A DNA stretch of 12,490 nucleotides, taken from an uncultured Bacillota bacterium. GTDB lineage: Bacteria; Bacillota; Clostridia; UBA1381. Positions within the stretch are counted from its first letter, which is position 1. Each line of letters begins with the position of its first letter. Location of the stretch: NCBI GenBank assembly GCA_949297205.1, contig CASFSH010000082.1, forward strand, positions 1 through 12,490, read 5' to 3'. Positions 7,160 through 12,490 of this stretch are shown piece after piece. Under the pieces are notes generated by a model. It searched no databases, had not been told where the DNA came from, and was given only the letters and a program-made list of their open reading frames with translations. The position numbers were made by a program, and so were the translations under genes.

Positions 7160-8500
7160 ATGAAAAAACTTTCTGTTTGCATTGTGTTGATTTTAATAAT
7201 GTCATTATTGCCGAGCAATATTATTTTTGCAGATGAAAGCGAGCAGGTTGATGTTGATTTGACACAATATTTTAATGATGATTTATTTTTAAAAACATCA
7301 ACAAAAGCAAATATTTCATATGATCAGAGTGTGTTTTATTACGACGGTGACAAGTATTCCGAAACAATTACTTTGGGAGAAATGACGTATAAGTTATACG
7401 GTGATTTTGATACAAGAGCTGATGACGTTATTAAAATAGATACAACCGACGTGGAAATAGCATTAGACGACAGTGCGGCAAAAACAATCGGATTAATGAT
7501 TGTAAGCAGAGAATCTGAATCAAAGGATTTATCGGTTACGGTAAATTATGAAAATAACATAAAAGAAGAATACAGAATCAAAGTGAATCCGATGACACAA
7601 AATAATGTTTTGACTGAGGGTACAAATCCTATAAAGGTTGTAAAAACAGGTATTCAATTTTATCCTACCGTTGATACCTCGTCAACTGTTTATATCCAGG
7701 ATGCTGTTATTGATTGTTCAAGCAGTGTAAATAAAAATTTGAATGTAAAATCAATTGTTTTGCCTGCAGCTGATTTTGTATATTATGTAATGGCTGTTTG
7801 TCAGCAAAAATATTCTGAATCTGAAATAGAAGATCAAACACAGCAAACGGTTATAAATTTATATGGTAAATACAGTAATGTTGATTTTGTTCAATTGGCA
7901 AATGGTGAAAATGATTTAAGCATTGCAGAAGCTAATGAGTTATATGCCGCAATGCTGAAGCAACAAGGAAAATTAGAAGTTGCAACGGCAGAAAATATTG
8001 AAAAAATTTCTCTATTAATTGAAGGTGCGCAGCTTTATGGCGAAGCAAAAGATTGTCAGATAAACATAGATGCTTTGAAAGACAGTTATTTAAGTATTTC
8101 TTCTGATTTTACAGATTTATCTCAAACAAATTTAACGGATGAGGATTTTAAATTACTTGGAGATTTGATTTCATATTATAATACATTTGAAGCGGTAGAT
8201 ATTGAAAGGCTTTTTGAAATTGCCCGAATATTTAATATAAATGATAAAGTGAGTTTTTCTGTGTCAGATGAAGATAAAGAAAAAATCATTAAATTATATA
8301 ATGCTTATGAAAAAGCTGTGTTAAAAGAAGAACTGAAAAAGAAAATAGATGAAATATATTTTGATTATATTGAGAAAGATATTTCTGAAATAGAAGAATC
8401 AGATATTGAAAAAATAAAAACTTTAATTTCATATTTTGATGAGGCTGAAGAAAAACAAATTGATTTGGGTGAGTATGATAAAGATTACATCAGGCATTGA
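7160..8500 (+). CDS. Modular surface protein, N-terminal part, ended by an in-frame TGA
   Basis: The start at 7160 is preferred over the ATG at 7151. AAAGGATGGGG (7146-7156) places a Shine-Dalgarno properly for 7160, whereas it abuts 7151 with no spacer. This part has 446 residues. A signal peptide (1-24, MKKLSVC..., cleavage near FA/DE) leads into one divergent beta module (about 29-215; its counterpart of the DGT turn is Y130-ENN). Two or three acidic helical linkers follow to residue 446. No anchor is present, so alone it would be a soluble secreted fragment. The same reading frame stays open for another 1065 codons after the TGA, and the next beta module begins 15 codons beyond it. The natural gene is therefore almost certainly 7160-11698. 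It lies 105 bases after the previous gene with no promoter seen, so cotranscription is likely. Confidence 0.75.
   Translation: MKKLSVCIVLILIMSLLPSNIIFADESEQVDVDLTQYFNDDLFLKTSTKANISYDQSVFYYDGDKYSETITLGEMTYKLYGDFDTRADDVIKIDTTDVEIALDDSAAKTIGLMIVSRESESKDLSVTVNYENNIKEEYRIKVNPMTQNNVLTEGTNPIKVVKTGIQFYPTVDTSSTVYIQDAVIDCSSSVNKNLNVKSIVLPAADFVYYVMAVCQQKYSESEIEDQTQQTVINLYGKYSNVDFVQLANGENDLSIAEANELYAAMLKQQGKLEVATAENIEKISLLIEGAQLYGEAKDCQINIDALKDSYLSISSDFTDLSQTNLTDEDFKLLGDLISYYNTFEAVDIERLFEIARIFNINDKVSFSVSDEDKEKIIKLYNAYEKAVLKEELKKKIDEIYFDYIEKDISEIEESDIEKIKTLISYFDEAEEKQIDLGEYDKDYIRH
8498..8500 (+). other. Single in-frame TGA interrupting a 4.5-kb surface-protein gene
   Basis: The TGA is codon 447 of the frame starting at 7160. 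Codons before and after it (IRH then YNDYAIYNTSENIKT) are ordinary for this protein, and IDISTYYDID (from codon 463) is a typical module opening. No frameshift or other stop is found in 1512 codons. Other genes here stop with TAG or TAA, and every tryptophan codon seen is TGG, so a reassigned code is not supported. Options are a recent nonsense mutation, a base-call or assembly error, or stop-codon readthrough. Confidence 0.85.
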
Positions 8501-8575
8501 TATAATGACTATGCTATTTATAATACAAGTGAAAATATAAAAACCATTGATATTTCAACATATTATGATATTGAC

Positions 8576-11500
8576 ATGCTTGCAGTTCCGGGCGAGACAG
8601 CATCGCCGGATATATGGTATGAGTGCGACGATAATTTAAACGGTGATTTTTTCAGACAGGCAAAACATTCAAATATAAAAGAATATAAAGACAATATATT
8701 ATCAATGAAAGAATATAAATATGTTGAAACATCAAATTATGATGAAAATACGGGAATTACTACAGTAACGTATCCTTATACGCCAACAGAGAGAACAATT
8801 GATTTTTATATGCCAAACAGTATTTTTTCTGCAGGAGTATGTGATGCGGTGTTAATAAATACAGGCGCAAAAGAAGAATACACCTTTTCACTTGACGGCG
8901 CATATACAGAGAGTATTTATTTTATGATTTCTTCAAGGAATCAAAGCACTGTAGAGCCTGAAATAACATATGTTGATGGAACTAAGGAAACCGTAAAAAT
9001 CAGTGTACATACAACGGGACAGACAGTAAATGAAGTAAGAAATAACAGGAATACCTATTCTGATATGGTAAGTTATACAACTTCAGGAGATTATAAAGAT
9101 TATAATCTTGCTGTAACAGGGGTTATTTATCCAAAGGACGGAAACACAACAAATGGATTTTCCGTTTTTGCACTTCCTGCAAATAAAGATAAGGGTGTAA
9201 AAAGTGTTACATTTAAAAGTACAACAGCAGCATATTCTTTAATGGGTGTTTCCTACAGACCATTATCTAATATTGTGGTTATCGAAAATGTAAATAATCT
9301 GTACTCTGAGGTGGTTAATGGCGGCAGCATAGATACAAGCGATATGACGCTGGTATCATCTTTGGTTATGGCTTATAATGATGCTGAAAAGAGAGGGTTG
9401 TATTTTGAAAATATAGATAAAGATATAATGTCAAAACTTAACAGTATGGTATTGACATTTAATGCAAATATCTTTAGATATGATATTAGTACAGTTAAAG
9501 TTACAGGTGAATTTTCTGTGCCTGTAAATGAGGATACAGTTAAAAACGGTATAACGGTAATATCGGACGGAAATAAAATAAGCGGTGTTCAATATATATT
9601 GAATGAAAATCAAAAAGATATTACAATTGATATTCCTGTTGACAGATACGGACAAAGCACACTAAATATTAAAATTGACAAAATTACCATAAAGGATTAT
9701 CCTAATATTTCAATTGCTTATCCGTATGAAGAGGATTACACAGTTTCAGAGTATTTTACACTTGATTATTCTGATAATTCAATATTGAAAGTGACAAATA
9801 ATTCACAGGTTGACGAAAATGTCCTTGCATATGTTACCGTCATGGAAGATGGAAAAGTAAAAATGACTTCTGAAAAGACAGATACGGTTAAAGCAGGTGA
9901 GACTAAAAATATATCTATTGATTCATCTGCAAGTATTACTGAAAAATCTAAAGTATCAGCAGGAGTTATAAACAAAGATACATTCAGGCCTCTTGCAGAA
10001 TTCGGAGAATATGAGAAGACCGGTGATTTAACAGATAAACAGGCAAATTTTAAAGAACCTGTTCTTGATTTGGTTACAAATATATTAAAAATACATGGTA
10101 TCACACCTTCAAAACAAGAAAACAAAGTAATTTCTGCTGCAGTTTATGATTCTTTCGGAACGCTGTTGTATATAGGAGAAACAGCTGCAAACAGCGACGG
10201 ATATTTCCTGTTTAATATACCTGTTGATGAAAGTAATATAAAAATGTCGGGATATTTGGAAATTAAACTTGGCGGTGATGATTTTAACGAATTATATAAA
10301 ATAGACGATGTTTATTTTCCTATGAAGGATACAAGAATTGAGATTGTAAACGGACTGAAAAATGCCGGAAGCATAGAGGAGCTTGAACTATTGCTTGGTG
10401 ATGTAAAAGAAAAGCTGTCATTAAATTTTGCTCCGTTTGTTGAATTGCTGGAAAATGAAACGTCAAAGAAAAAGCTTGCACAGGCAATATATGATGCAAA
10501 AAGTGAAATACCGTCCATTTCGGATTCAGATACTGAGTTTTCTCAAAAGATTGTAAAAGTACAGACTTTAATTAAACAACTATCAATTCTTGTTTGTATT
10601 TCGGAAAACAGGAAAGATAATATATTGTCTGACGGGGTGCTTTTATATAACGATATAATGAGATATGATTCAATAGATGTAAATGGAGTGACTTTGTATA
10701 AGCTATATACAGAAAACACATCAAAAACCGGACAAGAGGCAGTTATAGATTCAATAATCGGAAAAAGTTTTAAGAATGTATCCGAACTTTATAATGCTCT
10801 TTTGGAACCATTTATGTTAAATGCATTAAAGTATCCGGCTAAAAACGGTGTCACACATGTAAGTAAAGTGTTAACAAAGAAAAATGCGGATGCAGTCGGA
10901 ATCGACATAACAAAATACTTAAATCTTTCCGATACCTCAAACGCAGATAAGGATATTGCCAATATGAATATACAGTCATTAAATGATGTGGAAGATTATA
11001 TAAAAAAATTAGGCAGTAACAATTCTTCGAATAATAACGGAGGCGGAGGCGGAGGTAATTCATCTTCGGGCAGAACGGAATCAACAGGTACAGTTTCGGT
11101 TATACCTACTCAGCCTATTGCAAATCAGACTGAACTTGAAAAGGAAAATGAAAGTAATATAAATAAGTCAATATTTACAGATATAGATAAATCTCATTGG
11201 GCTTATTCAGCAATTGAAAATTTGGCATCAAAAAACATTTTAAACGGTGTGGGTGACGGACGTTTCTGCCCTGATAATACGATAACAAGAGCAGAATTTG
11301 TAAAGATTTTATGTATGGCAAAAGGTATTGAGCAGGAAAATTCACAGCCTTTATTTGATGATGTTGATATAAATGCATGGTATGCACCTTTTATAATTGC
11401 GGCGTATAATAAAGGAATAATTACAGGTGTTACAGATACATTATTTAATCCTAATGAAAATATTTCAAGACAGGATATATGTACAATATTATATAGAATG

Positions 11501-11698
11501 GATAATTTGGCATTTGAAGGAGATTGTGAATTTACAGACAAAGATGATATAGCAGAATATGCACAAAATGCAGTGGCGTATTGCTTTAATAAAAAAATTG
11601 TAAGCGGTTTTCCGGACGGAAGCTTTGCTCCGGAGATGAGCTGTACAAGAGCGCAGGCAGCCACAATAATTAATAATTATTTGAATAATCAGCAATAA
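8576..11698 (+). CDS. Modular S-layer-type protein, C-terminal part with three SLH domains
   Basis: The coordinates begin at the first in-frame ATG after the TGA, but the frame is open from 8501. The ATG has no Shine-Dalgarno and no signal peptide, so independent translation of a useful product is unlikely. In full-length numbering the order is as follows. A beta module (about 463-705, with Y604-VDGT) and a helical linker come first. An SbsA-like Ig segment (from about 782, EFSVPVNEDTVKNGITV) and two further beta domains (about 868-950 and 965-1045) follow. A long helical region then precedes an Asn/Gly/Ser hinge near 1287-1305. Three SLH domains lie at about 1338-1383, 1400-1447 and 1461-1507, with motif versions TRAE, SRQD and TRAQ. 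SLH triplets bind pyruvylated secondary cell-wall polymer, so the intact protein would be wall-anchored. No catalytic signature is seen. No terminator is visible after the TAA. Confidence 0.8.
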   Translation: MLAVPGETASPDIWYECDDNLNGDFFRQAKHSNIKEYKDNILSMKEYKYVETSNYDENTGITTVTYPYTPTERTIDFYMPNSIFSAGVCDAVLINTGAKEEYTFSLDGAYTESIYFMISSRNQSTVEPEITYVDGTKETVKISVHTTGQTVNEVRNNRNTYSDMVSYTTSGDYKDYNLAVTGVIYPKDGNTTNGFSVFALPANKDKGVKSVTFKSTTAAYSLMGVSYRPLSNIVVIENVNNLYSEVVNGGSIDTSDMTLVSSLVMAYNDAEKRGLYFENIDKDIMSKLNSMVLTFNANIFRYDISTVKVTGEFSVPVNEDTVKNGITVISDGNKISGVQYILNENQKDITIDIPVDRYGQSTLNIKIDKITIKDYPNISIAYPYEEDYTVSEYFTLDYSDNSILKVTNNSQVDENVLAYVTVMEDGKVKMTSEKTDTVKAGETKNISIDSSASITEKSKVSAGVINKDTFRPLAEFGEYEKTGDLTDKQANFKEPVLDLVTNILKIHGITPSKQENKVISAAVYDSFGTLLYIGETAANSDGYFLFNIPVDESNIKMSGYLEIKLGGDDFNELYKIDDVYFPMKDTRIEIVNGLKNAGSIEELELLLGDVKEKLSLNFAPFVELLENETSKKKLAQAIYDAKSEIPSISDSDTEFSQKIVKVQTLIKQLSILVCISENRKDNILSDGVLLYNDIMRYDSIDVNGVTLYKLYTENTSKTGQEAVIDSIIGKSFKNVSELYNALLEPFMLNALKYPAKNGVTHVSKVLTKKNADAVGIDITKYLNLSDTSNADKDIANMNIQSLNDVEDYIKKLGSNNSSNNNGGGGGGNSSSGRTESTGTVSVIPTQPIANQTELEKENESNINKSIFTDIDKSHWAYSAIENLASKNILNGVGDGRFCPDNTITRAEFVKILCMAKGIEQENSQPLFDDVDINAWYAPFIIAAYNKGIITGVTDTLFNPNENISRQDICTILYRMDNLAFEGDCEFTDKDDIAEYAQNAVAYCFNKKIVSGFPDGSFAPEMSCTRAQAATIINNYLNNQQ

Positions 11699-11720
11699 TA
11701 TGTATGAATGTGAGGTAACG

Positions 11721-11864
11721 TGAAAAATAAGCTGCACATCTCACTGTTTATCGGGACTCGGGAGTATACGCATACGCCGTCGTAACCGAAAACTGCAATC
11801 TGTTTGCTTCTTTTTCGCGTTATGGTTTGTGCCGCTGTGTTGTGCGGCTGAATGGAGGATTAAT
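11721..11864 (+). promoter_or_regulatory. Structured 5' leader, copy 2, upstream of an SLH protein gene
   Basis: This is the second copy of the leader at 1-142, beginning with the same 15 bases and ending with the same AATGGAGGATTA. Most differences are single transitions. The pairing scheme is kept. The outer stem pairs 11744-11749 with 11790-11795 (one U-U mismatch) and adds TCGG/CCGA (11751-11754 with 11786-11789). GAC/GTC (11755-11757 with 11779-11781) and the inner GG/CC plus GTAT/ATAC hairpin (11761-11778) follow. The distal hairpin survives as GCCGC/GCGGC (11831-11835 with 11844-11848), although its sequence differs from copy 1. The Shine-Dalgarno GGAGG at 11854-11858 is six bases from the ATG. 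The element starts 22 bases after the preceding stop codon with no terminator between them. Upstream, GTGAG (11710-11714) could also pair with CTCAC (11740-11744). Confidence 0.72.
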
Positions 11865-12490
11865 ATGAAAAAATTGATTTCGGCTCTGCTTGTATTAAAC
11901 ATTATAACAATTTTTTTGATACCGCCGGGGCTTGCAGAGTTTAATGATGTAAGTGATTCTGAAGCAGTTGATGTTGTTACCGGATTAAAGCTTATGGAAG
12001 GTTATGCAGATGGAACATTTTTGCCTGAAAACAACTTGACAAGAGCTGAATTTGCACAGATAATTTCTGATATATATACATATGGCACGGAAGATAATGC
12101 GGTTTCGGAGTGGAAAATGAATTTTTTTAACGGTGTTGTTGAAGATGAAACTGCTTTAATTCCGCCTGAAGTTATGAATCAAAGCGAAACAGCCATTTAT
12201 TCAGACGTAATGGAAGACAGTGAAAATTATGATGCAATAAAACTTGTTACTCAATATAACTTAATGGCGGGTGTTGGAAACGGAGAATTTGACCCTGACG
12301 GTAATGTAACAAATGAACAGGCATTAAAGGTTATTCTTACTTTAATGGGATACGGATATCAGGCACAGATGCTTGGCGGATATCCAAGCGGGTATATCGC
12401 CGCTGCCTCACAGACTGGTCTTAATAAGGGAATTGGACAAATTTCTGATTATGCAACAAGACTGGATATAGCACAAATTCTTTATAATGC
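11865..12490 (+). CDS. SLH-domain surface protein, N-terminal part (runs off the window)
   Basis: The frame from ATG 11865 is open for 208 codons to the window edge. A signal peptide (MKKLISALLVLNIITIFLIPPGLA, residues 1-24, cleaved before EF) leads straight into SLH domain 1 (about 25-70, with DGTFLPENNLTRAEF; TRAE is 59-62). SLH domain 2 follows at about 112-160 (motif degenerate, VTNEQ). A third SLH-like segment begins near 168 and ends at the edge (ATRLDIAQILYNA). N-terminal SLH anchors of this kind normally precede long extracellular regions in Clostridia, so much of the protein is missing. Its Shine-Dalgarno is part of leader copy 2, so that RNA element probably controls its translation. 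It may be cotranscribed with the gene ending at 11698, because no terminator or clear promoter lies between them. Confidence 0.9.
   Translation, partial: MKKLISALLVLNIITIFLIPPGLAEFNDVSDSEAVDVVTGLKLMEGYADGTFLPENNLTRAEFAQIISDIYTYGTEDNAVSEWKMNFFNGVVEDETALIPPEVMNQSETAIYSDVMEDSENYDAIKLVTQYNLMAGVGNGEFDPDGNVTNEQALKVILTLMGYGYQAQMLGGYPSGYIAAASQTGLNKGIGQISDYATRLDIAQILYN

Noticed and set aside
8498..8500. Selenocysteine or reassigned TGA codon
   Set aside because: No bacterial SECIS-like stem-loop is evident just downstream, tryptophan is coded by TGG throughout, and no other in-frame TGA occurs in more than 10 kb of coding sequence.
11203..11664. 153-residue open frame on the minus strand
   Set aside because: It lies wholly inside the well-supported SLH domains on the plus strand and resembles no protein I recognise; it is a shadow frame.
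8576..11698. An independent gene starting at 8576
   Set aside because: There is no ribosome binding site or signal peptide, the start falls within the opening strand of a module, and the frame is continuous with the upstream part through the TGA.
11790..11816. Intrinsic terminator inside the leader (GCAA/TTGC stem followed by TTCTTTTT)
   Set aside because: The stem is only 4 bp and the T-run is interrupted and shorter in copy 1, so a stand-alone terminator is not supported, though it could matter in an alternative fold.
1..12490. CRISPR arrays, tRNA or rRNA genes, transposases
   Set aside because: No regularly spaced repeats, tRNA-like cloverleaf, rRNA-like sequence or transposase motif was seen.

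Overview
The window is an AT-rich, densely coding stretch with every gene on the + strand. Strong Shine-Dalgarno sites, Gram-positive signal peptides and surface-layer-homology (SLH) domains point to a low-GC Clostridia-type Firmicute. It may be an uncultured gut lineage rich in SLH proteins (Monoglobales-like is one guess), but nothing in the sequence fixes the species.

Layout. Positions 1-142 hold a structured leader ending in a Shine-Dalgarno, followed by a RadC-family gene (143-841) and an intrinsic terminator. A 210-base gap with a probable promoter precedes a 564-residue gene (1052-2746). That gene has no signal peptide and resembles the alpha/alpha-toroid polysaccharide lyases (heparinase II/III type); a second intrinsic terminator follows. 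Next come a clear sigma-A promoter (2897-2925) and a long AT-only leader with inverted repeats. They lead to a very large secreted modular protein (3092-7054, 1320 residues).

A 13-bp hairpin without a T-run separates this from a second large exported protein. Its reading frame (7160-11698) is continuous except for one in-frame TGA at 8498-8500. Read through, it encodes signal peptide, beta modules and helical linkers, Ig-like domains, a glycine-rich hinge and three C-terminal SLH domains. At 11721-11864 a second copy of the leader seen at position 1 recurs. It sits directly upstream of another SLH protein gene (11865 to the window end, incomplete).

How the parts relate. The two giant proteins share five copies of a divergent beta module, marked by a Y-x-D-G-T-type strand turn and joined by helical linkers. 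The first protein appears freely secreted and the second wall-anchored, so together they look like a cell-surface, possibly glycan-interacting, system. The lyase-like gene fits a carbohydrate theme but appears cytoplasmic. The most notable features are the duplicated structured leader, carried by two functionally unrelated genes (radC and an SLH gene), and the single TGA that cuts an otherwise intact surface-protein gene between its secretion signal and its anchor.
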